A stretch of DNA of 64,000 nt from Zopfochytrium polystomum (GCA_025765615.1 JAIVFJ010000184.1:1-64000), one strand, 5' to 3'. Numbered from the stretch's first letter, positions 39,927 to 51,469 are shown. The notes: generated by a model not told the origin, from the letters alone. A program made the numbers and translations.

Positions 39927-41252
39927 CAACTGTAACTTTTGCGAGTTTTTTGACTGCTTGCAGTTAGGATCAGGGCACTCAGAGACAGGGTGTGTCTTTT
40001 CACGACAGAAGGTACACCAGCCCATTTTGTGATAGTAGTCACGTTCTTCATCACTGAGGCGTACGCGTCGAGAAGAGAAAGAAGAAGCTGGAGAAGAGGA
40101 AGCTGATGAAGGAGAAGTTGATGAGGAGGACTGTGCGAGCCGTGCTGCTGCAACTGCTGCTTTAGCTGCTGCTGAGGCGGCCTTCTTCTTGGCAAGAAGA
40201 GCGTCAAGGTCCATTGGATCTGAAACTTCTTCATAGCGTGGTTTGAAGGGACGAGAAACAGGAGTTGCTGTAGTTGAACGAGACGCAGGTGCTTTGCCTT
40301 TGGCCTTGTTGGAACGCCAGTTCAAGTCATCCAAACGCTGAGCTTCCTGTTGCAGCTTCGTTAGATCGGTGGAAATCGAATGAAGATCGGAATGAGTTGC
40401 AAGTTCGGACTTTAAACCATGGCGAAAGGCAGCACATTGCATTTGTGCGCTCATCGAGTTACCAAGGGAATGAAGTAGACTGTTGAAACGGTGACAATAT
40501 TCACGAGCTGAGGAAGTCTGCTTAATTGTCAAGATTTGATGCGTAGCTTCTTCAAAAGCAAGTGTAGAAAGGAAGTGCTGTTGAATCCAGAGTTGGTAAT
40601 CTGCCCAGGACATGGATGTTTGGACAGCTGCAGGAACATTCTGCCATTCTCGAAATGCGTGATCTTTCAAACCACTTTGCAACCAATCGACATACGACGG
40701 ATGAGTGACATAGCGAGGAGCTTCACCGTCCTTGCGGAAGTTGTTCAAATGACACTGGATTTCGCAAGACTTCAAATACTGCGTGACGACATTAGTGCAT
40801 TGGTGAGGTGGCAGTTTAGAACAAGAACCGTCGAAAATTGGAGGAGAGGCACTTGTCATTTTGAATTCTGGTAAGCGAGTTGTAACGTTCGCAGTACGAT
40901 TCGCTTCCATTGCCATGACTGCAGACTGAACAGCTGTGTGCATCATTGCGACGTACGCAGGATCCGACAAAATACGTTGGACATCAGAGTTTGGCGTGTG
41001 TGCAGGTAGGATGGGCGGCTGTTGCTGCTGCTGAAAACGCTGATGAACGAAAGACTGCTGCTGTGGGAACGTGGAAGATGATGTAGCAAGAGGAGTCGAC
41101 GGGGCAGTATTTAGCGTTGGAGTACGAGCAAAAGAAGAATCCATTTCGCCTTCGTCAACGTCCGAGTCAGCGTCGGAATCTGTAGATCTGTAGATCGGCG
41201 ACGGCGACGAATTCCACGGCGAGGACCCTCCATATCCTCCAAACGACGACAT
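39906..41252 (-). CDS. Element 1 Gag
   Basis: 448 aa. A Pro/Gln-rich N-terminus leads into a retrotransposon Gag capsid-like domain (DWLQSGLKDHAFREWQNVPA ... TSSAREYCHRFNSLLHSLGN). A CCHC zinc knuckle (CTFCREKTHPVSEC) for RNA packaging is near the end. The last codons contain the slip heptamer that leads into pol. The frame is intact. Confidence 0.92.
   Translation of the reverse strand: MSSFGGYGGSSPWNSSPSPIYRSTDSDADSDVDEGEMDSSFARTPTLNTAPSTPLATSSSTFPQQQSFVHQRFQQQQQPPILPAHTPNSDVQRILSDPAYVAMMHTAVQSAVMAMEANRTANVTTRLPEFKMTSASPPIFDGSCSKLPPHQCTNVVTQYLKSCEIQCHLNNFRKDGEAPRYVTHPSYVDWLQSGLKDHAFREWQNVPAAVQTSMSWADYQLWIQQHFLSTLAFEEATHQILTIKQTSSAREYCHRFNSLLHSLGNSMSAQMQCAAFRHGLKSELATHSDLHSISTDLTKLQQEAQRLDDLNWRSNKAKGKAPASRSTTATPVSRPFKPRYEEVSDPMDLDALLAKKKAASAAAKAAVAAARLAQSSSSTSPSSASSSPASSFSSRRVRLSDEERDYYHKMGWCTFCREKTHPVSECPDPNCKQSKNSQKLQLGNNKKK
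39921..39927 (-). promoter_or_regulatory. Predicted -1 ribosomal frameshift site G GGA AAC
   Basis: The heptamer sits in gag phase (TTG GGA AAC) 12 nt before the gag stop. Slipping back one base gives GGG AAA CAA CAA GAA, the start of the open pol frame. Confidence 0.75.
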
Positions 41253-41527
41253 GATGAGTCAAACAAGCGAGTGCGCAGATGGATCGGACTGATTCGAGCG
41301 TATGAGCGACGTGGAGCAATGGATCGGAGAACGAGTGAACCGAGTGACGACGGGGAGCGAATCGGGAGCGAATGCCAAATGTGAATGTAGGAGCGCGCCA
41401 CGCACGACAGGAGCGAATCGGGCGGCGAATCGGGCGAGAGTGGGAGTGGATCGGACTGACAGAGCGGTGGATCGGTGGATCGAACGGTTGTACGGCGTAG
41501 TTGAACGATTGAACGAGGGCTTGGCAG

Positions 41528-41539
41528 CCGCTGCTACCA
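41528..41539 (-). other. Element 1 primer-binding site (initiator tRNA-Met-like)
   Basis: TGGTAGCAGCGG lies 2 nt inside the 5' LTR. The first nine bases complement the usual eukaryotic initiator tRNA-Met 3' end (CTGCTACCA). Confidence 0.75.
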
Positions 41540-41541
41540 AA

Positions 41542-41687
41542 TGTGACGGTGTGCCGTGCGTGAGCAGTGGTGGACGGCACGGAGCAGTTGTGGGCGACGT
41601 GGGTGCGTCACGCGATGCAGAGTGAGCGGAAGCAAAAACAAAACTGTATTGTGACATGTGACAAGGGGTGCGGGTGATTCTCACACA
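41542..41687 (-). repeat. Element 1 5' LTR
   Basis: 146 bp, followed on the plus strand by the second GCTGT. It carries the promoter for the minus-strand transcript, and no obvious TATA is seen. Confidence 0.95.
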
Positions 41688-41692
41688 GCTGT

Positions 41693-42250
41693 GGCACCAT
41701 TGAGAGAAGAAAATAAAACAACGTGTGTCTGTCTCCACTGCTGAATAATAGTCCGCCGTCGCTCTTCACGTTTTTTTTGTTTTTGTTGAGACCGACGCAT
41801 CTTTTGCCAGACAAACATGACTAAACTCAGCCTTCTTGTTATTCAGGGGCTTGGACTGTCCCACCCAGCGTGATCTATACGACAACGAAAACTAAACTGA
41901 CTGACTGCAGAGTAAAGCAAAGCGAACGAAGCGAACGGCGCGCGCAAAAAGGAAGAGAGGTAGGCGGAAAACTGGAAGAGTGTCACAGAGATGCAATTGC
42001 CGGGTTGGTGAGGGTAAACTGGAAAACAAAGCATTCGGGAGAAGAAGTGAAGCAGAGCAACAGGGGGCAGCAAAAATAAGAAAAAGAAGCCGGGTCCAGC
42101 ACCAAGAATGCAAAAAAGAAAAGGGTGGAAAAGCCAGGGGGAAGAGGAGGAAAGAGGGGAAAAAACATTTACAGACATCGCCTTCACCAATGCGATGCGA
42201 TGTGATTCGTCGGGCTTGGCCCAAGAAAACGCCCGGTCGGCGCGCAACAA
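41693..42250. other. Intergenic region
   Basis: Lies between element 1 and the 3' end of the zinc-finger gene. No gene or RNA is recognisable. Confidence 0.4.
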
Positions 42251-45200
42251 TCACCTCCCTCCGTCCATTCCGCCGCGCAGCTCCGTCGCCGCATTGACCA
42301 TCATGCCAAGCCACTCGACGTTCGGGAGGACGGAGGACCCCTGCCACTCCATCGCCGTCATGCCGTCGCCAGCAGCCCCTCCTCTACCTCCGCCGCCACT
42401 TCGTCGAAACGCTTCACTTGAATCGTTATCGGTTGCCCCTGACGCGGTCCCACCGTTTCCGCCCACGCGCCGCCTCTTCGTTCGGACACCTTCAGTCTCG
42501 CCACCATTGTTCGAATTGCCGACTACAACGCCGTCCGCACCAACACCAGAGTGTCCTCCGCCGTCGATTGAAGCCTCGCCGTCTCCCTCTGATTCTCCGC
42601 TGCCGCTTCCCCCCGTCGCGACACATCCACCGCCAACATGCCGCCGGAGCGCATCAGCCCTGGCAAAGCGCAAGCCGCAGGTCTTACAACCATGGGGTTT
42701 GCCTGCATCGTGCATCGAGCGCATGTGCCGCACGAGGTCGTGATTGCGCCTAAAAAGGAGGGGGCACAGAGTACACGGGAGCGTCGGCGGCGTGTGGCAC
42801 GTCAAGTGGGACTTCAGCGAAGTGTGTGATGGGAACGGTTTGCCGCTGCATGGTTGGATGGTGTCGGGTAAAGTGTTCGAGGTTACGATCAGCAAAAGAT
42901 AAGACAGAGCGGAAAAACCAATGATTGCTCACCACCCCTCGACACCACAAAGGTAGACGACGCCTTCGCAAGGAACAGGCGACACACTTGATCCGACCGC
43001 TGAAGTCGCTGCCGCAAGAACGACGTCCTCCCAGGCGCTACCCATTCGCGCCACGACCTCCTCTTTCGTTCCCTCTGCGTCGCCAACCGACAAGGCATCG
43101 CCACCCCAAGCAATACTTTCAACGGCCCTCCTTCGCTTCTCCTCGCCAGTGCCACCGTGCCCGTTGCCACTCGTTGCGCTGCTCGCGTTCCCTCCAGCAC
43201 CACCAACACGCAACGCCGCGCACACGTCCCTTGACGGGGTTGGTTCCACAGAGATCACGACATTGCTCGGATCAGCACTGTGATTCGGTCCGGCGACTAC
43301 TCGGATCAGTGCAAACGGATTCGCAACTTGGTTTCCTTGTTGAGAGCTCGAATCACTGCAGCCAGAGCCGGTCCGTTGTTGTAACGGAGACGGAAGCGGA
43401 GAATACGGAAGAATAAGTATCGGGCGATATGAAGGTAGGAACGTAATTGCAGGGCGGTGGTGAGCTGTTGCGGGAGACTGCACGTCGGCCAACGGCGTGG
43501 CCGGGGATGCCGACGGTAATGTTTGCGGTAGCGTGGAAACAACCGTGGAGCTCGGCGTCGAAAGAGACGGCGGGGTTAGTGGGACGACAGTGGCTGCGGA
43601 CTCAACAAGTGCCGCCGTCCGCGACGGGCCATCATCTTGACACACGGCTGCCCTTGCGGGTCGCTTCCTTTGCGGTCGCTTCGGGACGGCAGCCGGCCGT
43701 TCAGAATCGGTACCATCCGCCGTAGAAACGTGGGGCGATATCGGTGTTGACACAACCGGCTCGCAAACCGAGGGATAACCACCGGCGGATTCCAAGCGCT
43801 TTCTCTTTCCTGCGCTTCCGTCCGCAAACTTGTTTACAAGTTCTACACTCGCAGTAATGGGGGCAGTGTCCTGGCGGTACAAAAGTCTCGCGTCGTTCTT
43901 GATTCCTAGTCCGACTTGCGGAGCGTCCTCTACCAGCGCAGGCATTGTCCGCCACACTTCCTCCAGCATCCTCATCTGTACATCTTGGAGCTCTCGGAAG
44001 TGATGCGGAGCAAAACTTTCCACGCATCGACTTGTTCCGTTACCGACAGGTTCCGCAATAGTCGGGGACGCCACTTTGGACGGGGGGGTCAGTGGCCGCG
44101 ACACGGACATCGACTGCCGTTGTTGCGGTTGAGCCAACGGCATCTGTCGGGGCGGGAAAAGGGACTGTGCCTTGGCTTCGCTCTCCTCCGTTGGTGGTGT
44201 GACTGTAAGCCCTCTGTTGATGGCGGTCGGTGGAGCTCGGGTGCTGCTCGTGCTAGCCACCACGTGGAGCGGTCTTGAGGTCGAATCTGTTGGAAGCCGG
44301 ACCCACGGGTCATACTTGGACGGGGGTGATGGCCGACGTTGAATGAAAGCGTGCGGGGGGGGTGTGGTGTTTGTTGACTTCGGGGGCGACGTTGGGGTGG
44401 TCGTGGTTACGGGGGGAGTGATCGGAGGGGTCGGTGAAAGCCACGATAGATGCTCAATGGGATGAGTTTGGTGCAGCTGTTGCAGCGAGTGAGGAAGCAG
44501 CGGGGACTCGAATGAAACAGAAGGGTTCCAGGTCCCCGGGAACTTGATCGAGGGTTTTGCGACGGGCGCAACAACTGACTCAAACGGCATGGGAGCGGAC
44601 GCAGTGATAGGAAGTACGTGGGACGGTAGTTGTTGCTCACGTTGGTACTCATTGCGCAACTGCATCTGGAGACCAAGGAGATCGTCCAAGCTTACACCAA
44701 CGCCAGTGCCGTCGAGCCCGCTTGTGACGGCGGAGGATCCACGGCTGGAGCCCTTTGGGCGGAGGGGCGCAGCAGTTTTCCACGCCGGCGAGAGCAGCTT
44801 TACAGGTTCGAAGCGCCCTTTGTTGGCGAGATGAGCATTCGTCATGCGAGCGACCGGATGGTGCCGTACAGATAACTCGTGCGGGTGGCGAGAGGGAGGT
44901 GGTGTGGGGAGAGGCAGAGGCGCCTCTAGGGCAATGGAGGCGAGGCTTGAGAAAGGGTCGTCGACCATCGAGGCAAGCGTAAGGGACTCCATCTGAGCGG
45001 GATGAGAGACAGACGCAGGCGTGGCAGCGGCGGGAGGAGGCGCGGACGCAAAAGGTTTGGTTTGGAGAAGATCGGCAAAGAATGCAGGGTCTGTTTCGGT
45101 GTAAATGAAGGACATGCCAGAGCAGTCGGTGGGAGTCGAACGAAAGAAAAGAGGGCAAAAGAGAGCAGGTTTTGTGCAGAGGGAATTTGTGCGCGCGTGG

Positions 45201-45804
45201 TGTTGTTTTTATATGGGGGCTAGAGTCAGACGAGCAAAAACAGATCGATGGATTTCATGCGATATGAGCAACAGCATGCAAAATTGACTTTACCTAGGCT
45301 GCCGACAGGGTGGGCCGACGACGATAACGACGCTGCGGAGACGGGCAAGGGCGATGGCGAGACACTGCCGCGGCCGTCGTAATGCGGGGTGGCAATGCCG
45401 GCAGCTTGGTGGTGGTCGTGGTGGTGGTGGTCCTTGTCGGTAGGGTGTGGGGGTGGCTCTACCAACGTGGAGCGGAGGGACGGCGACGCGGACGACTGAG
45501 GAGGGGGCGAAGGAAGAGACAATGGCTGGAGCGGCAGCTGGCTGGCGATCAAGAACGGATCCGCAAAGATGTCCTCCTGCTGGCGACTCACGGAGAACGG
45601 CAGCATCTGCTGGTGGCGGTTGCACTCTTGCTGCTGTTGCTGCTGTTGATGCTGTTGATGTTGCTGTTGCTGCTGCTGCTGCTCGGCCTGGTGGACCTGC
45701 TGGGAGTGTAGGAGTTGAAGCAAGAACAGGAGCTGGTCCTGCTCGATAGTCATCGGAGGAGGCGTGGATGCCGACGATGAAGAAGAGGAGGAAGTGGCGA
45801 CCAT
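42251..45804 (-). CDS. C2H2 zinc-finger transcription factor with Gln/His-rich N-terminus
   Basis: I join three exons, 45804-45294, 45090-42933 and 42845-42251. Lengths 511+2158+595 give exactly 1088 codons. The second intron (87 nt) is firm: splicing converts GVEGW-stop into YLCGVEGCGKPFPSHTSLKS, completing a C-x4-C-x12-H-x3-H finger. Two more fingers follow (PCTLCPLLFRRNHDLVRHMR and GCKTCGLRFARADALRRHV). Their RRNHDL and FARADALRRH helices recall Crz1-like fungal regulators, by eye only. The first intron (203 nt) is less certain; otherwise the gene would start at ATG 45115 and the polyQ ORF would be separate. The N-terminus has runs of Gln and His, then long Pro/Ser-rich regions consistent with an activation domain. 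DNA targets are unknown. Confidence 0.7.
45630..45700. repeat. CAG/CTG-type codon repeat (polyQ)
   Basis: Imperfect GTT/GCT triplets on the plus strand encode the Gln/His run of the regulator on the minus strand. The tract is likely length-polymorphic. Confidence 0.8.
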
Positions 45805-46086
45805 GGTCGATGCTGCAGCTGGCGAGGGAGTTGGTGGTGGTGGTGGTGGTGGTGGTGGTGGTAGTGGGTGAAGGAAGGGCAGCTCACTCCTTGCTCCTCT
45901 CCTTGGGGGGTGTGGGTAAAAGAGGGTTCAGCAGCAGCTGACCTGACTTGTTCGCTTGTCCTTCACTTATTCTTCTCTTTTTTTCTTTTTTTTTTTTTCT
46001 GTTTGTCTTTCTTTTGGATTTCCCAGTTTGGGTGTGGTGGCTGGCAAGCTGCTCCGCCTGACTCACAACTGGCCACAGAGACAGAC

Positions 46087-46117
<31 letters not shown>

Positions 46118-47228
46118 TAGACAGACAGACTGACTGACTGACTGACTGGCGGACTGACGGACCGTGGCAAATCCTGAACCACTCGACTGTCTTCCTTCTC
46201 AAACCCCACCCAAACCGGTCGGTCGACCCACGTGCCGCTGACATCCGCTCGCCTCGTCACAAACAAACAAACAAACAAACAAACAAACAAACAGAACAAA
46301 ACCAAAGCAAGCACAACCACGCGAGATCCAACCTTTCGTGCCATGAGTGTGCGGTGTGTGCGGCCGTGGGTTGTTTGTTGTTCATGTCATCCAGGATGAT
46401 TGTTACGTGTTTCATGGAAATATTTCGGTATTGTTTAATTGACATTTGCTACTTTTCACAACGTTTTCTACAAATGTTGTACCCAAGACTGGCTGGCCCA
46501 CAGATGTTTTGGTTGGTTGCCATTTCTGGACTGGGCAAAAAAAAAAAAAAAAAAAAAAAATTAAAAAAATAAAACGTTATTGCACGGCGTATCCCGACCA
46601 CACATAGGCTCCACAGAGGCCCCCAGGCAGTGGGCAACAGGCAGCTAGCTACCTTTCATGGCCGTCCTGCTCCGGATGGGCGTGTCCTAAAAACGATAAC
46701 ATCTGCTGGTTTTTTTTTTTGGTTTTCTTTACTTTGCCCACGAGGGGTGGTGAGGAGTAAGAGAAGTTATCAAGGCATCGGTGCTGAAGAATGCGACGCT
46801 CGTTGCTCACGCTGCACCCCTCTCCCCTCCCCACGGGTTTGCCCAAGCTCTTCGTGCGATCAGCCAAAAATTGATTAAAAAGGTGCACAGAACCCCCCGT
46901 TTCTGTGGGCAAGCCATGGAAACATGGGGAGGGAGTACGAAAAAAAGGGAAGGAAACAAAAAAAGGCTGCGGTGTCGGACAAGTGCCCCGATTGTGTGTC
47001 ATGCGCATCATGGATTTGGCAAATTGAAATTCTATATCCAAACCATCATAAAATAGTCGTGGGAGACAAGACCAGTAGCAACAACAGCAACGAGAAAAAC
47101 AAATAGCAAGACAACGAGAACGAAGCGGAGCTGGAGACGACTGCCGCTGTGCTACGCAACCTAAAAACCGAACAAAAACAGACCAAACACAACAAGCCCC
47201 CATAGATGAAACAAACCGAACCAAATCA
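45805..47228. repeat. Intergenic with many simple repeats
   Basis: Contains (GGT)n at 45832-45861, (GACA/GACT)n at 46077-46147, (ACAA)n at 46258-46292 and an A run at 46540-46560. No gene is supported; open frames across it are repeat products. Confidence 0.75.
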
Positions 47229-47230
47229 GT

Positions 47231-47419
47231 ACACATATCTAAAATTCGAGTCCCTGTCCGTAAACTCCTGCGAAAACGCCTCGTCGACGTCTTTTGCCAA
47301 GCAAACAGCTGCCTCCTGGGTTCACCGGCACCCCACGTATCAGTAAACGTATCTATAGTTCGGGTCCTTATCGGTAAATTCCTGCGAAAACGCCTCGTCG
47401 ACGTCTTTTGCCAAGTAAA
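47231..47419. repeat. Tandem duplication of the MFS gene 3' end
   Basis: A segment of about 70 bp ending with GCGAAAACGCCTCGTCGACG and CTTTTGCCAAG occurs at 47233-47304 and at 47349-47419. The offset is about 115 bp. The second is the real end of the MFS coding region; the first is a downstream duplicate. Confidence 0.85.
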
Positions 47420-48930
47420 TCTTTGCTTTCCCGTACAGCTCGTCCCGCTTCCTGTTCTCCCTGACCAGGACCCATCGCAACGCAAACACGGCGACGATGC
47501 CCACAATGATCAGTATCATGGCGCTCGAGTGCCCGACGCGGTACTTTGGCTTGTCCGAGTCCTCGTAAATGTAACTCCCGACGGCGCCCGCGAACGCTCC
47601 CGCGATGGCGATGATCGAGCTTGTGACGATGCGCTTCGTTGATCCGGCAAAGATGTTCGTCGTCCAGCCGATGATGAGGGTGAGGGATCCCGGGTTGAAG
47701 GACGTGAAGAACAGCAGGACGTACGTCCTCCAGAACCCCACGTTGTCGCCGGAGGTCGGGTACGCGAAGATGACGCAGAGGTACCCGACGATGGACAGCA
47801 ATCCCGCGACGACGAGGTGGAGCGAGCGGTCCCCCGTGCGGTCGGAGGACCACGAGATGACGACCTGGATGACAAAGTTGAACGCGGCGAACGGCGAGTT
47901 GAGCAGCTGGGCGTTGAGGCTGGACGCGCCGAGGGCTTGGATGATTTGCGGGCCAAAGAAGGAGAAGGCCGTGTTGACGGCCTGCCAGGTGAAGTAGACC
48001 AGCGCGAGGATCCAGATCTTGATGTCGAGGAAGGCTTCTTTGAATTGTGCGCGGTTGAAGGCGACCTTGTTTTGGGAGCGGTCGGCTTCGAGACGGTGCG
48101 CGATCACGAGCTTTTCCTCGGCGGTCAGGAAGGTCGCGCGTTCGGGGATGTCGGGGGTGATGAAGAAGGCGAGGATGCCCCAGGCCATGGTGAAGCCGCC
48201 CTCGATGAAGAACAAGTAGCCCCAGGGTTTGAGGAAGCCGGACGTCAGGTTCTTTTGGATGCCGTACGAGATGAGACCGGCGCTGATTGGGAGTGGGCGT
48301 ATGTGTGTGCGTAATGTTTTTAGCACTCATCATATGCAGCAGCCCCCCGATCATTCGAACAACACAAAGAGCTTACCATGTCGAACCGATGGACGAGCAC
48401 GAGAACCAGATCGCCGTCTTGAGCGCATGCTCCTTCCGCGGGTACCAGATGGACGTGATAAACATTGACAACGGCAGAATCCCAGCCTCAAACACGCCGA
48501 GGAAGAACCTCGCGGCAAACAGCCCCGCCGGGTTCCGTGCGAACGACATGAGCAGCACCGCAAGCCCCCACGCAAAGCCGATGAACGAGATCAGGAGCCT
48601 CGGGTTAAACTTTGCGACGGCCAGGGTGATTGGGACGGCGCAGATGCCGTACCCGATGAAGAACATGGACACGGCGACGTTGAACAGCGTGCCGTCGGTG
48701 CCCGTGTCGGTCTGGATTAGCGACAGCTTTGCGAGGCCGAGGTTGCCCTTGTCGATAGCCTGGAAGAAGTAAAAGCCGCAGAGGATCGGAAGCACGGCCC
48801 AGTCGACTTTGCGGACGATGCGGCGCTCCTCTTCGGGGGAGACGGTGAGGAGGGCGACGTCGGCGGTCGAGGCGTCGGAGTCGTCCGCGTCCTTTTTGAT
48901 GCTGGCGGGTTTCTGCTCGACGTCGGCCAT
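47340..48930 (-). CDS. MFS permease, Dal5/anion:cation symporter-like
   Basis: Two exons, 48930-48377 and 48282-47340 (intron 94 nt, phase 2), give 498 aa. Twelve membrane spans are suggested. Family features include KVDWAVLPILCGFYFFQAID in TM1, GNLGLAKL after it, the A-motif-like region at SFIGFAWGLAVLLMSFARNP, RFFLGVFEAGILPLSMFITS and WYPRKEHALK, all typical of the allantoate/nicotinate/pantothenate permease family. The second half has WGYLFFIEGGFTMAWGILAF and FFITPDIPERATFLTAEEK, the standard middle loop. The likely substrate is a small organic anion such as a vitamin or ureide. ATG 48930 is chosen because the upstream in-frame extension is low-complexity. Confidence 0.88.
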
Positions 48931-50932
48931 GTTGGGTTGATTTTGCGGGTAGGTGGTGGTGGTGGTGGATGCGGGAGTGCGGTTTTGCGTTTGCCGCGTT
49001 CGCCGTGAAGGGGGAAGATCCAACGGGACTAGAGAGGAAACAGGAGCCGCTCTTCCTTATACGGAGACGGAGCTTTTTTTTTTTCTCTCCTTCCTCTTCG
49101 ATTTTTTTAGCCAACGGGCTAACTGAACAAACACTCTTCCCTTCGGCTGATTTCCACCTGCCAGTGACGTCGTCTGTCTCGGCCCTCGTCCCATAATGCA
49201 TACACTTTCTGTCTGGATGGCGCAACTGTAGCGAAAAAGCACGCGATCTGTCCTTCCCTGACCAAAAAATTTTTGTTTGGGTTTATCAATCGATCAGCGA
49301 AGACACAACAAGTAAGTGCCTTTTTCATTCGTGGCTATCACAGACGAACAAAGAATCGGATTGCGCCATTTCCCCTGCCTGCATCGGGGAGGTTTGGACT
49401 CCTCCTTTTTTTACAAGTATTGCAGGGCCAGCCAACCAGCGGCCGCCACGCGCGCGCCCCGCCTCCGCTTATCTCAACCAAACCATGCATCGCGGAGATC
49501 TGATCTAAAAGTGCCCCCAGTGTGTCATCACCTGAGCCGTGTTAGTTAGTGAAGGTGCGCGAGCGCGGGAGTGTGATCACAGGGGCGAAACTCTCGCCGG
49601 CAAAAAAAAATTGCGCCCGTAACGGGAGAAAAGCAAACCACGAGAAAAAAAAAAAAAAACCCAAAAAACGTCTATTACATGCACATTTCGTGGGGCAGTA
49701 AGTTTGCAAGATGAGACCGGTTTGGCTGTTCTTCCATTGCAGCTTGCTCCCCGCCCGTGGGGGCCGTGTGGTCGGAGTGGAAGCTACCAACGACGAGGAG
49801 GGGTGAATGAGCCGCAAGGACCAGGGCGCGGGAGCTGTGTGATTGTCGATTCCCTTGCGGAATGGATGTGAATGTGCATGTCTAATTAGTCTATCGCATA
49901 CATACGCACACCTCTTTGGAAGTTCAGAACGACAGATTTCCAAAATGCAAGCCCCGCACCACCATTTATTTGCACCCCTGTTCGCGGAAGAAAGAAACCT
50001 GAAAGAAGCAAAAAAAAGTAGTGAATTTGACGTTTATTCAAAGTTTCGACCGCACACTTCGTTCAAATCCTTGGGCAGGATCATGCGGACAATGGAGATG
50101 ACCGACGCCGCGCAGCCCCAGCTGGACTGGTGGCCGAACCCGAGGTGACGTAGTTGCGATCACAAGGATGTCCTTTCCGCCGATTTCTGAGAAGGAGGTG
50201 TGGAGTGTGTGTGGTGGTGGAGGTGAGCAATTTTATTTTAATTTAAATGCTCGGCAAACAACTGCGATACTGAGAGTCGAGGCGAACGGGGCCAAGGGGA
50301 GAAAACGGAAGCGACTGTTAGTGATATGTGATTGGTTGTTGTTGACTGTCTTGTTGTGATTTCGATAGTGAAATTGCAGATTCCATCAGATGTAAGGGTA
50401 AGAAACCCCACTTGCTGAGGAACAACGGTGTGCTTTACGAGGTGGCTAGACTAGACGGCCTGGGTTCAGCTGCATTTGGCTTGAGCCAGCAACTTATCGG
50501 CTAAAAGACTGGAAGAGAGGGGTGACAGCGGCTTGTGATTGGAAAGTAGACAAAGCACAGTGGATTAAGTGTTTGCAGCGCAATTGGGAGGTGGGGGTTG
50601 ATGGACAGGTGATCCCTTAAGAAAATGGGACTGTGTGGCTCCAATTGTGCAGACTTTTTGGTCTGAAGTGGCTTGACACCATTGGTGACACCCAACAGAG
50701 ACATGAGGGCAAAATTATTCACAGAGATATCCTGAAAATTTTGGTGAGTGAGACAGGGCCAGAGACTGTCAGCTGAAAAATTGCCAGAAATAACAAAATG
50801 CTGACAAACTAGTGATTTCTTTGCATTGGCAGGTCTGTCTGTCGTCCTATCACTGAGAGGAGTGTTGATTTCGACTTTGGAAGTGCGTCACTCACCAAGG
50901 CTTTCAGGATACCACAGTGATCGATAGAGGAA
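48931..50932. other. Intergenic region
   Basis: Promoter of the MFS gene, followed by DNA without a convincing gene. Short open frames near 49937-50148 lack family features. Confidence 0.45.
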
Positions 50933-51013
50933 TGAGCAGAGTGGGATTCGAACCACACCCCTTTCGAGGCTACGACCTGAACGTAGCGCCTTGGACCGCT
51001 CAGCCATCTGCCG
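50933..51013 (-). tRNA. tRNA-Leu (CAG), possibly degenerate
   Basis: The 81-nt class II fold has A-box TGGCTGAGCGG, anticodon stem CTACG/CGTAG with loop TTCAGGT (anticodon CAG), an extra arm CCTC-GAAA-GGGG and discriminator A. Acceptor pair 1 is C-C and the T-stem (GTGTGG/CCCAC) needs a one-base bulge. It may be a pseudogene or weakly functional. Confidence 0.6.
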
Positions 51014-51183
51014 CCATCCACTAGTGTGCACTTGGCCGCTCATCAAGGCAGTGTATCTATGAAGGATAATGGATACCAAGAAGGAATTCAATCAGAGTCT
51101 TTCCCCAGTATGATATTTACACAATGGCAACTACAAGAATATTGTACGATTTGGAACAATGCAGCGGGGAATGCTGAAAAACA

Positions 51184-51272
51184 GCCTTCTTGGCTCAGTT
51201 GGGAGAGCGTTTCCAAAGTACCAGGAGTGAATCCTGACGGCAGGAGAACCAGTTCGATTCTGATAGAAGGCA
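51184..51272 (+). ncRNA. tRNA-like sequence, probably a relic
   Basis: Acceptor GCCTTCT pairs with AGAAGGC. The A-box GGCTCAGTTGG and a B-box-like AGTTCGATTCT are present, but no anticodon stem with U33 can be formed in the 40 nt between. It could be a tRNA pseudogene, an unusual intron-containing tRNA or a tRNA-derived SINE head. Confidence 0.4.
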
Positions 51273-51469
51273 TGGCTGGCGGGAAGTGGGCCTGTTCTAT
51301 CCCATTATTGAGCCTTACTGGCAGGGAGCGCTTTCTGCATTGATCTGCATTTCTGGGTTATTTTCTAATCAATCTGAAACCAGCCAGGAAGGCGGCTAAG
51401 GCTGGCTGGATTCAGATCAGATACTAAGAGCTCCGTATCCAGGAATACACACAGACATGGTTTTCTCAT

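Larger units (their letters stand above)
36240..41687 (-). mobile_element. Ty3/gypsy LTR retrotransposon, complete (element 1)
   Basis: 5448 bp, on the minus strand. The 146-bp LTRs differ at only one base that I can see (G/A at 36308 versus 41610), so insertion is recent. LTRs start TG and end CA. The target duplication GCTGT occurs at 36235-36239 and 41688-41692. Inside are PBS, gag, a -1 frameshift, pol with protease-RT-RNase H-integrase, and a polypurine tract. Both ORFs are open, so this copy may be autonomous. Confidence 0.97.

Noticed and set aside
46077..46292. Regular repeats considered as a CRISPR-like array
   Set aside because: Units are 4-bp microsatellites (GACA, ACAA) with no unique spacers.
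46649..47506. 285-codon minus-strand frame downstream of the MFS gene
   Set aside because: It reads the MFS 3' end in the wrong frame and then simple repeats. The repeated WQKTSTRRFRR is explained by the tandem duplication.
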